A stretch of DNA of 64,000 nucleotides from Cytophagales bacterium (GTDB lineage Bacteria > Bacteroidota > Bacteroidia > Cytophagales > Cyclobacteriaceae): positions 1 to 64,000 of the forward strand of contig JAKSDQ010000003.1 in the NCBI GenBank assembly GCA_022360015.1, written 5' to 3'. The notes under the pieces were generated by a model. It was not told the origin of the DNA, searched no databases, and saw only the letters and a list, made by a program, of their open reading frames with translations. Made by a program: the position numbers and the translations under genes. The first letter of the stretch is position 1; each line of letters opens with the position of its first letter. This document shows, one piece after another, positions 28,377-36,441 of this stretch.

Positions 28377-29375
28377 ATGAGCGAAATCAAAAATAACTGG
28401 ACCAGGGAGGAAGTATCGGCCATTTACCACAGGCCTGTTTTGGACCTGATCTATGAGGCAGCAACGGTACACAGGCAACATAATGATCCGCAGGAGGTGC
28501 AGGTATGTACCTTATTATCGGTGAAAACCGGGGGTTGTCCTGAAGATTGCGCCTATTGTCCTCAGGCTGCCAGATACCACACCGATGTTGATGTACACAA
28601 ACTTTTACCGGTAGAGGAAGTGTTGGATCATGCACAAAAAGCCAGGGAAGCGGGTAGTACCAGGTTTTGCATGGGTGCCGCCTGGCGGGAAGTGCGGGAC
28701 AACCGCGATTTTGATAAAGTGCTGGAGATGGTTAAAGGGGTTAATAATTTGGGCATGGAAGTCTGCTGTACACTGGGCATGTTAACCGCTGAACAAGCAG
28801 CAAAATTAAAAGAAGCAGGATTGTATGCCTACAACCACAATCTCGACACCAGCGAGGAGCATTATGGTGAAATTATCAGTACAAGAAAATATGATGACCG
28901 GTTAAAAACGCTGGATAATGTAAGAAATGCCAAAATTTCGGTTTGCTCGGGTGGCATCATAGGCATGGGCGAAGGTGACCAGGACCGTATCGGCATGTTA
29001 CTGACACTGGCTAATCTGCCGGAACATCCTGAGTCAGTACCGGTAAATGCATTGGTACCTGTTGCAGGCACCCCCTTGGAAAACCAAGAAAGGGTTTCTG
29101 TTTGGGAAATGGTGCGAATGATAGCAACAGCCCGTATCATGATGCCCAAGGCTATGGTAAGGCTTTCGGCCGGAAGGGTAAAAATGACTACTGAGGAACA
29201 AGCCCTTTGTTTTCTGGCTGGTGCCAACTCCATATTTGCAGGCGACAAATTATTGACCACGCCTAATCCTGGCGAAGACAGTGATAAGGAAATGTTTCAA
29301 ATACTCAATTTAAAACCTCGTGAAGCATTTAAAGGTGAAGCTATGGTGAAATTTCAACAAATTCCATTGGCATAA
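28377..29375 (+). CDS. bioB: Biotin synthase
   Basis: The 332-aa radical SAM enzyme shows the cluster motif with Cys54, Cys58 and Cys61 ([12 protein letters not shown]), and further family blocks [28 protein letters not shown] and RLSAGRVKM. It inserts sulfur into dethiobiotin as the last step of biotin synthesis. No other bio gene or biotin operator is visible beside it. It lies 73 bp after sppA on the same strand. Confidence 0.97.
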   Translation: MSEIKNNWTREEVSAIYHRPVLDLIYEAATVHRQHNDPQEVQVCTLLSVKTGGCPEDCAYCPQAARYHTDVDVHKLLPVEEVLDHAQKAREAGSTRFCMGAAWREVRDNRDFDKVLEMVKGVNNLGMEVCCTLGMLTAEQAAKLKEAGLYAYNHNLDTSEEHYGEIISTRKYDDRLKTLDNVRNAKISVCSGGIIGMGEGDQDRIGMLLTLANLPEHPESVPVNALVPVAGTPLENQERVSVWEMVRMIATARIMMPKAMVRLSAGRVKMTTEEQALCFLAGANSIFAGDKLLTTPNPGEDSDKEMFQILNLKPREAFKGEAMVKFQQIPLA

Positions 29376-29541
29376 CTTACTTCACTTTTCCTCAATATGT
29401 AGAAGTTTCTACGCGATTAAAAGACTTCAAAAAGTCAGATTTACCTAACTGATTGTAAAACAGGCAACAGATTGTTTAACAGTTCGGTATTCTTTTTGAA
29501 ACATTAATTCAAATTATACAACTAAAACAAATATAACTACT

Positions 29542-30225
29542 ATGAAAGTACGGTCAATATCAATTTTAACGATTAGCATTTTGCTAATGTTTTCTGTAAG
29601 CTCCGGAACGCTGACAAGCTGTAACGCGAGCAGAACGGTAAAAGGTGGAGCTATCGGCGCCGGCGCCGGAGGTGCTGTCGGAGCACTGGTAGGCAAAGCT
29701 GCCGGTAATACTGCTGTAGGTGCCATAATCGGTGCAGCCGTTGGTGGCACGGCCGGTGCCCTGATCGGCAGAAGAATGGACAGACAGGCCGAAGAACTAA
29801 GACAAGACCTCGAAGGTGCAGAAATAGTACGTGTCGGCGAAGGTATTAAAATTACTTTTGATTCAGGGCTGATGTTTGCACTTAATTCATCAGACCTTAA
29901 CCAGGCTACAAAAAACAATCTTTCCGACCTTGCGGAAACCTTAAAAAAATACGAGGACACGGATATCCTGATCGAAGGGCATACCGATAGTTCAGGCTCC
30001 GAATCTTATAATCAAACCCTTTCGGAAAAAAGGGCCAACTCGGTATCGGGATACTTAATGACGCTCGGGGTATCCGGTCAAAGGCTTACTACTATTGGCT
30101 ATGGAGAAAATCAACCCATTTCTGAGAATGAAACCGCCGAAGGCAGACAGAAAAACCGGCGGGTCGAGGTGGCCATCTACGCCAATGAAAAAATGAAAAA
30201 AGCGGCGAAAAGAGGAGATTTGTAG
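29542..30225 (+). CDS. OmpA-family lipoprotein with glycine-zipper segment
   Basis: The 227-aa protein has a lipoprotein-type signal (LTSC, Cys28), then a Gly-rich zipper region of about residues 34-75 (GGAIGAGAGGAVGALVG and a second repeat GAIIGAAVGGTAGALIG). A C-terminal OmpA peptidoglycan-binding domain follows, with ILIEGHTDSSGSESYNQTLS and ENQPISENETAEGRQKNRR. It likely anchors the outer membrane to peptidoglycan. Length and order match the YiaD-like family. Confidence 0.94.
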   Translation: MKVRSISILTISILLMFSVSSGTLTSCNASRTVKGGAIGAGAGGAVGALVGKAAGNTAVGAIIGAAVGGTAGALIGRRMDRQAEELRQDLEGAEIVRVGEGIKITFDSGLMFALNSSDLNQATKNNLSDLAETLKKYEDTDILIEGHTDSSGSESYNQTLSEKRANSVSGYLMTLGVSGQRLTTIGYGENQPISENETAEGRQKNRRVEVAIYANEKMKKAAKRGDL

Positions 30226-30256
30226 GGGTCAGGGGAGAGGGGTGAGGTCAGGGGGA
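30226..30256. repeat. G-rich tail directly after the OmpA gene
   Basis: The coding strand continues after the TAG stop as GGGGTCAGGGGAGAGGGGTG, with more G-runs up to about 30256. It is one of several G-rich stretches found right after stop codons in this window, and it could form a quadruplex in RNA. Confidence 0.45.
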
Positions 30257-30316
30257 TGATGCGTTTCTTGGAATAGAATTTTTCTTGTATGTTGTAGCTA
30301 GCTGTTGTAGCTGTTT

Positions 30317-30349
30317 AGTCATAGTATGACTCTAAGTCATACTATGACT
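30317..30349. repeat. Nested palindromic repeat, copy 3
   Basis: AGTCATAGTATGACT (30317-30331), loop CTA, AGTCATACTATGACT (30335-30349). Both arms are perfect. It lies between the convergent ends of the OmpA gene and a LolA-like gene fragment, 9 bp from the stop of the latter. Confidence 0.92.
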
Positions 30350-30358
30350 AGGTTGTTT

Positions 30359-30680
30359 TTACAGATCATCTTTGAATTTGAACATCGATGGATCAATTTC
30401 GGTGTTTAACTCGTAGGAGTCGACGAGGATAGTGGTCTTGGATTCATTGGTAATGTAGAGGGTCTTATAGGGGAGCATCAGGCCTTGAACCTCCCTGTAA
30501 TCTTTGTAGTATGTATACTGGATTGCTTCAAATGAGCCGCTTACATATTCATCTTCAGAGGCCATCTCAAGGTAAGTGTCTTTGCTAATGTATGAAATAG
30601 ATACATCGTCGACTTCCTTCCCTTGTTTTGGGATTTTACCTACTATGCCCGTTTCATCGATAAATGGGGGTTTAAGTTAG
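30359..30680 (-). pseudogene. Fragment of an outer-membrane-lipoprotein-carrier (LolA-like) domain protein
   Basis: A minus-strand frame ends at 30359 and stays open upstream past the ATG at 30565 to about 30680, where it runs into the next gene in another frame. The text GKIPKQGKEVDDVSISYISK, YYKDYREVQGLMLPYKTLY and a closing NTEIDPSMFKFK has the LolA-like rhythm (Y-dY-G-P-N-F). This type of domain also occurs at the C-terminus of M16 zinc proteases in Bacteroidota. No start codon or N-terminal portion exists, so it is a remnant. The junction with the TlpA-like gene looks like a deletion endpoint. Confidence 0.55.
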
Positions 30681-31890
30681 TTTTTAGACCAAAGCAGGCG
30701 GATGATGTTTTTCATCTTTGTATGGGTAATGGAAGCCCCCATGAACTCATCATCGACAAGATTGTATTCTTTTTCCGGGTTTTTAGCGACAAGGTACTTC
30801 TTTGCTTTTTTTGTGGCAGTTAATATCCAGCACGGCATTTCACGGGTTTCTACGGTAACATCATAACCAAAGTAGGTTTTCAGGTCTCTTTGCATCGCCT
30901 GCTGCAATAGTTTGGCACTGGTTTTTTCGGGCAAAATCAAACTGTAGTTCCACCGGTTTTCGGGGGATTTGTAATCGAACTGAAACCCGGTTGTATCTTT
31001 TATCGCTAATATGGGTTTGCGCCAATACTTTCCGTAGGAATTCAATGAGTACATGGGATAAGGCATCAGTGTGTCACCATGTGCCAGCCAGTACAGCGAA
31101 TATAAATCCGCACCAATTTCCCGCACCCTGTTGCGATTGCCCGGAATAAATTCACTCCGGCCTGTTTTGATATCTCCCTTAAATTCAGTGAGGATGGATC
31201 GAAAAAGAAAATCTGTGTCCTTGCCCCCATTACCGTCGATCAGCAAAGGCTGCTCTTTGTCATAAGGAGTTAGTTTAGCCTCCTTTTCGCGGGCAATACG
31301 GGTCATTGCTGCCAGGGAATAATTTCCCTCAATAATTTCCTGAACCAGTTGATCTACCTTTCGCATATCACTACCGGTCCAGGCAATGAACCCTTCTTTG
31401 TCAACGACAAAAGTTTTGGGTAAACCACTAAATCCCGCCGCCCGCAACCATGAGACTTCCATGGTCTTTTGTGGATCATCCACCGCAACGGTATATTTCA
31501 TCCGATTAGCTTTGTCCGATACATACTTTTCTACTTTTCGGACATATTTTGGATCTTTGGTGCCTGGTGGCTCGTTGTTCGTTTCCATTCCATAAAAACT
31601 GACAACATCCACCTGGTCGCCGTATTTTCTGGCCAAATTGGTTAACACAGGGATTAAAGTAACGCATCCTTTGCACCAGGTAGAGCCAAACTCTACGACA
31701 TATACCTGCCCTTTTTCAAACGCTGTGACGGGATTTCCCTTTAGCCACTTAAAGGCAGTAATGGGCGGAGCCGGATCCCTTACACGCAGGGCTATCTTTT
31801 GACCATTGACCCGGAAGTGTTGCAGAAGACAATCAGGGTAACCGTTAGGGGAACTGTCACTTTGGATTTTATTTTGTTTATTACTTTCAT
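30677..31890 (-). pseudogene. TlpA-like thioredoxin with DUF3738-type C-domain, frameshifted near the signal peptide
   Basis: The main frame (30677 to about 31800) encodes a thioredoxin fold with EFGSTWCKGCVTLIP (CxxC). It ends in a region (EKTSAKLLQQAMQRDLKTY, ETREMPCWILTATKKAKK) that resembles the DUF3738/TIGR03435 domain fused to TlpA proteins in Bacteroidota. That frame has no ATG. A start with a good signal sequence (MKVINKIKSK then VPLTVTLIVFCNTSG) lies at 31890 in a different frame and stops at about 31792. The frames must switch between roughly 31825 and 31795. This is a real frameshift mutation or a sequencing error; a GTG at 31648 would lose the CxxC. Confidence 0.75.
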
Positions 31891-31932
31891 AAAATTATAT
31901 TTAACTAATTGGTAATCAAATATATAAACTGA

Positions 31933-31965
31933 TACCATAGTATAACTTCGAGGCATACTATGACT
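31933..31965. repeat. Nested palindromic repeat, copy 4 (degenerate)
   Basis: TACCATAGTATAACT (31933-31947), loop TCG, AGGCATACTATGACT (31951-31965). It keeps the 15-3-15 layout but has several unpaired changes, so it looks like an older copy. It lies upstream of the frameshifted TlpA-like gene. Confidence 0.75.
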
Positions 31966-32042
31966 GGTGGCGAAAAAGTTATCTTCGGCTTGTAAGCCGG
32001 CGCAATGGTCCTGTGGCTGTTACACAACGTTTTGGGCAAAAT

Positions 32043-32200
32043 TCTTGGTGTCTTGGTGCCTACTATAAATAATTCGTAATTTATTGAATATCAAATATTT
32101 ACGAATTAGTTATTTTTGTTAGATGTTTGGTGAAATTGTCTGACCTTGGGGAACTTTTTGGTTAACCATTTTTCACCACGGAGGCACCAAGACACCAAGA
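32043..32200. repeat. 158-bp element with perfect 18-bp terminal inverted repeats
   Basis: TCTTGGTGTCTTGGTGCC (32043-32060) and GGCACCAAGACACCAAGA (32183-32200) are exact reverse complements. The AT-rich interior holds a second inverted repeat, AATTCGTAA (32071-32079) and TTACGAATT (32099-32107). The layout is that of a MITE-like non-coding element. It overlaps the 3' end of the ABC-permease remnant, whose reading frame runs into it. No target-site duplication was identified with certainty. Confidence 0.65.
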
Positions 32201-32990
32201 GACACAGAGGTTTTCACGGATGAAAAAAGACAGCCAAGGGACGCTTGCGCTAAATGGTGACTTTCACGCTCCGCCAGGCTCACAAAACGGTTGTCTTCAT
32301 CAGAAAGACCTACCGCTTTAACCGCCTCGGGCTTTGCAAAAAAATCAAACGCATAGCCGTATACATTGCTCCTCTTTTTTGCTATTTCCTCATCTGTCAT
32401 ATCGGGATAACTTTTGTAAATCCTTTCATTATCAATAGCCTTATCCCAATAATGAACATAATCCAGCTTGATTTCAGGTTTGAAGCGGGTGTATTGCTGG
32501 TAACGTTTTATATCTTCATTGATTTTAGTCGGCGCGCCAAAAAAATAATAAGTGCCGAAGAGGTTCACATAAGTGGTGATGGTCAGGTCACCGTCAAGCT
32601 TTTCGATAATCCTTTGGCTGTTTGGTGTCAAAGTTCTGTGCTTTGTAGCCGTTACGTCAGTATAAAATTTCATTGCCGGCCACGAGGAAAAGTACCCCGT
32701 CATCAATCCGGCCCAACGCCACCGACATAATTCAACAAAGCCAGTAAGGCCAGGGTTCCTAATGCGGCAACGACCTGATAAGAAGTTAAAGAGGACATGA
32801 ATAAGCCGATGGCTGGGCTGCGTAGGCCCATAAAAGCAGATAAACCCTGAACAGTCCGGAAAGGAGGTAAGGGATATCCAGGTCTTTCACCCCAAATTGA
32901 CTGAAAATAACCGAAATACATAAAACCCCAATAAGAACCAGGCCATAAAGCAACATAACAGAAAATTCGAATGAAAGTCAAGTCCTGCGC
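32173..32990 (-). pseudogene. Remnant of a GldG-type ABC permease fusion protein
   Basis: Several minus-strand frames together spell a Bacteroidetes ABC-2 permease/GldG-like protein. VLIGVLCISVIFSQFGVKDL and LLSGLFRVYLLLWAYAA are in one frame (about 32970-32822). A frame change follows into IGLFMSSLTSYQVVAALGTL and ALLNYVGG. After a missing membrane portion comes TATKHRTLTPNSQRIIEKL with DGDLTITTYVNLFGTYYF in a third frame. The end is replaced by the inverted-repeat element. A 5' part is also absent. Frameshift, internal deletion and 3' loss make this a clear pseudogene. Confidence 0.8.
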
Positions 32991-33057
32991 CTTGGAACAA
33001 GGTTGTCAGATGATTACGAAATTGTTAAGGCCGGAAGAAAGCAGGGAGTATCGACCA

Positions 33058-34299
33058 CTACCCCAAATCCTTCAAATATACTTTAAAAACCGTACCCTCC
33101 CCTACTTCGCTTTCGACCTCTATTTTGCCGCCAAGGGATTCTACCTGGGATTTAACAAGGTTCAGTCCCAGCCCCTTACCTTCGACCGAGCGGTGAAATC
33201 TTTGGAAAAGGCGAAAAAGCTTTTCTCCATTTTTTTTCAGATCTATGCCGATGCCGTTATCAGCTACGGTAAGCAGCGTGTAACCAGGTATTTTTTCTGT
33301 TTTAAGATCAATGACCGGATTACGGTCTTTGGCTTTGTACTTTATAGCATTGGTTAAAAGATTCAGAATAATGCTTTCAAGATAACTCCTTGGATATCTG
33401 ACATTTTCTGCTGCTGAAAAGTCTTCTTTAATGATGGCTTGCTTGTTTCTTATCTCAAGCGAAATGACCATTTTGATGTTGTAAAGGAGCTGACTGAAAT
33501 CTATGGTTTCAGCGGTTTTGGAAGGCTCATTTCTGGCATCAATTACTTTATTTAGGTCATCGATCTTACTTGTAAGTTTTTTGGCGGAAGATTCAATCAG
33601 TGTAATGATCTGATCATTTTCCTCCTCATTGCCGTTTTTCTGGTTTAACCGGTAGATATCGATCAGGCCACGAATGTTGGCCAAAGGGGATTTGATGTCA
33701 TGTGATATGACAAAAGCACTCTGTTTGTAAAGAGAATTGATAATCTGCAAGTCCCTCGTTTGTACTTTAAGTGTATCATAAGCCCTGAGCATCAAAACTT
33801 TGGAGCCTATGATAGCAGCTATTGTCTCCAGCAGGTGCAGGTGCTCTTCTTTAAAAAAATCCTTCTCGGAATGTTCCGAGTCAATAACGCCGATCACCTG
33901 GTCCTGTACTAATATCGGCACAGCAATTTCCGATGCCCTGTACGCATCATCTACCACATAGTCAGGATCGGCCGAAACATCATTGACAATTTGTGATTGG
34001 CCCGAAGCAGCCACTTTACCTACAATTCCCTGGCCAAGTCGCAGCACGATCGGGTCTTTGATCATATAAGGCTCCGGACTTTTCGGGCCGTATGCGGCCT
34101 TCTGCTCCAGTATTTCCTTTTCAGTATCTAATAAATAAATGATACAATCAATGAACCCTAATTTGGAAATGACATTATCGGCCACATCCCAAATGATCTC
34201 CTCAACCGTATTTTTGTCGGTTAAAGAGGCTGCAAATCTTTTGATTATCTGCAGTTGATCTTTTCTTTCTTTTTCAAGATCCATAATCATTATTCCCAT
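33058..34299 (-). CDS. GAF-domain sensor histidine kinase
   Basis: The 413-aa soluble kinase has a GAF domain in about residues 15-170 (GIVGKVAASGQSQIVNDVSAD, VPILVQDQVIGVIDSEH). A HisKA domain follows with the phospho-acceptor His200 in ISHDIKSPLANIRGL, and then a HATPase with ILNLLTNAIKYKAKD (N box), VADNGIGIDL (G1) and GKGLGLNLV (G2). No membrane segment is seen, so it senses a cytoplasmic signal. No response-regulator gene is adjacent, so the partner is unknown. Confidence 0.93.
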   Translation of the reverse strand: MGIMIMDLEKERKDQLQIIKRFAASLTDKNTVEEIIWDVADNVISKLGFIDCIIYLLDTEKEILEQKAAYGPKSPEPYMIKDPIVLRLGQGIVGKVAASGQSQIVNDVSADPDYVVDDAYRASEIAVPILVQDQVIGVIDSEHSEKDFFKEEHLHLLETIAAIIGSKVLMLRAYDTLKVQTRDLQIINSLYKQSAFVISHDIKSPLANIRGLIDIYRLNQKNGNEEENDQIITLIESSAKKLTSKIDDLNKVIDARNEPSKTAETIDFSQLLYNIKMVISLEIRNKQAIIKEDFSAAENVRYPRSYLESIILNLLTNAIKYKAKDRNPVIDLKTEKIPGYTLLTVADNGIGIDLKKNGEKLFRLFQRFHRSVEGKGLGLNLVKSQVESLGGKIEVESEVGEGTVFKVYLKDLG

Positions 34300-34567
34300 A
34301 TTCTTCCTCTCAATAATTCAGCCAACTTTTGCAATAACCTGTTTGTATCATTCCCATTTATATAAGAAAAATACAATTTACCTACGAAAATACCCTAAAT
34401 TTTATTAAAAACTTAAAATACCGGGAAGTTATGTAAGAAACGTGCGTAATGGCCACGTAAGAAATTTACCTATTGGGGAGAAAAACGGCCATGTTTATGC
34501 AATTTCCGGTATTTTTTGACTGTAATTTACAGGCCCCAAGATAGTTAATATTTTGATATTCAGATAA

Positions 34568-35056
34568 TTAATTAATCTCTGACAATGGTTTTAGATTGGC
34601 AGGCCCCTCATCAGTCGTGTTTTCATCCGAACTGTTGTAGGGGAATACCTCCAATACCGGGCTTTCTGAAATGCTGGTTATGTTATAACTTACCATCATG
34701 TTTTGAAGGCTTTCCTCAAGCTTATCGTAGGCATCTTTTACATTTTCCGCTGAAACAAACATGTAATTGGTTACCTTCTTTTCCTTTCCCGAATCCCCGT
34801 CAGTGACGTGGTAAATGATTTTGCCTTTAAACCATAGATCAAATCCTTCAAAGTAAAAAACATCACTAATATTACTTTTGGTAATCTGCGCAATTAAAAA
34901 ATCACCGCTTATCATGTTCTCAAGCACTTCATAAATCCTTGATTCCGCTTCAGTGTAGCTGAAAGCGTCTACCAGATAAGGTTCGGTGACATTTTTTATC
35001 TGACCCTGTTCATTTTCTTTTTGATATCTCGCCTTACAGATAAACCAGGTTCTCAT
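34568..35056 (-). CDS. DUF4494 family protein
   Basis: The frame opens at 35110, but ATG 35056 (MRTWFICKARYQKENEQG) gives the usual family start and about 162 aa. Conserved blocks are TWFICKARYQK, EPYLVDAFSYTEAE and GKEKKVTNYMFVSAENVKDA. The family is common and single-copy in Bacteroidota, and its biochemical role is not known to me. It is divergent from the RlmL-like gene, with about 145 bp between starts. Confidence 0.88.
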   Translation of the reverse strand: MRTWFICKARYQKENEQGQIKNVTEPYLVDAFSYTEAESRIYEVLENMISGDFLIAQITKSNISDVFYFEGFDLWFKGKIIYHVTDGDSGKEKKVTNYMFVSAENVKDAYDKLEESLQNMMVSYNITSISESPVLEVFPYNSSDENTTDEGPANLKPLSEIN

Positions 35057-35200
35057 TAGAAATAAACTTTTTGTACAGTGTGAAGATACGGCGTTGCGAT
35101 TATAATTCAAGCTTTTCCCGGTATTTTGTCAACATAAATATTTTACCTGTGCATTTTTTGACCACAACAATATTACCTTTGGCGAACCAAAGGATTACCA

Positions 35201-36361
35201 ATGATTGCCAGGTCAAAAATTGTTATCACATGTGCCAGGGAAACAACCCGGATATTAAGTCGCGAACTGATCGGTTTGGGCTACAAAATTGAATCTGAAA
35301 ACAGGTTCGATGTTACAATCAGGGGTACTTTTGAAGATTGTCTCTTTCTGAACATGCATCTGCGTACAGCCCACCGGGTGCTGTTTTTAATCTCCGAATT
35401 CAAAGCCTTTGATCCTGACAGACTCTACAAAAATATCAAGGTCATTCCCTGGGAAAAATTCCTGTATCAAGACGGTTATGTAAGTATTAATTCCTATGTT
35501 CATAATCAACATATCAGGGATACGCGGTTTGCCAACCTCCGTGTTAAGGATGCGATTGCTGACAGGATGATAGCAAAAACCGGGCAAAGGCCGGACTCAG
35601 GCCCGGAGAAAAGCAGGGCTGTTATATTTCTTCATTGGGTGGAGGACCGGGCAGCGGTCTATTTTGACACAAGCGGTGAAACCATTGCGAAGCATAACTA
35701 CCGGAAAATACCCTTCAAAGCTCCGCTCATGGAATCACTGGCATCAGCGATTATTTTAAGTACAGAATGGACCCCTGAAGATCATTTCATCAATCCTATG
35801 TGCGGCAGCGGTACCTTAGCCATAGAAGCGGCTTTGATAGGCCTGAACATCTCCCCGGGGCTATCAAGGCAAAACTTCGGTTTTATGCATCTGAAAATGT
35901 ATGATGCCAACGTATGGAAAAGGATAAAACTGTCGGCCCATAAAAACATCAGAAACAAAATAAAGGGAAAGATTATGGCCAGCGACAACAATACCCGCGC
36001 TTTGGATGCTTCAAAAAGCAACGCCCGCGCCGCTCAGGTTGAAGATATCATCCGATTTGAACACCGTGACTTTTCATCGGCCACCATTCCTCCCGGAAAC
36101 GGCATCGTTATCCTCAACCCCCCCTATGGGGAGAGAATCGGAGATGTAGAAATGCTGAAGCCCCTGTATACTGCCATTGGTGACTTTTTTAAAAATCACT
36201 GCACCGGAAAAACTGGCTATATTTTTACAGGCAACTCCCAACTGGGCAAAAAAGTCGGATTAAGGACCCAAAGAAAGATACCGTTTTTTAATGGTAAAAT
36301 TGAATGCCGCTTACTGAAATATGAGTTGTACGCCGGCTCAGAAAAAGAATTGGAAAAATAG
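35201..36361 (+). CDS. THUMP-domain class I SAM-dependent RNA methyltransferase (RlmL/RlmK-N-like)
   Basis: The 386-aa protein has an N-terminal ferredoxin-like/THUMP part (IVITCARETTRILSRELIGLG, DCLFLNMHLRTAHRVLF) and a Rossmann-fold methyltransferase with MCGSGTLAIEAALIG (SAM motif) and the catalytic NPPYGERIGD. This matches the RlmL N-terminal half, which makes m2G at 23S rRNA position 2445 in E. coli; Bacteroidota use the unfused form. A TACCTTTG box at 35175-35182 may be its -7 element. Confidence 0.93.
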   Translation: MIARSKIVITCARETTRILSRELIGLGYKIESENRFDVTIRGTFEDCLFLNMHLRTAHRVLFLISEFKAFDPDRLYKNIKVIPWEKFLYQDGYVSINSYVHNQHIRDTRFANLRVKDAIADRMIAKTGQRPDSGPEKSRAVIFLHWVEDRAAVYFDTSGETIAKHNYRKIPFKAPLMESLASAIILSTEWTPEDHFINPMCGSGTLAIEAALIGLNISPGLSRQNFGFMHLKMYDANVWKRIKLSAHKNIRNKIKGKIMASDNNTRALDASKSNARAAQVEDIIRFEHRDFSSATIPPGNGIVILNPPYGERIGDVEMLKPLYTAIGDFFKNHCTGKTGYIFTGNSQLGKKVGLRTQRKIPFFNGKIECRLLKYELYAGSEKELEK

Positions 36362-36441
36362 CACGAAGACCGGATTTTTGAATTTTTTATCCCTGATTTG
36401 ACTATTTTTTTATCATCTTTGTTTTAAGTGGATAAAAGAGA

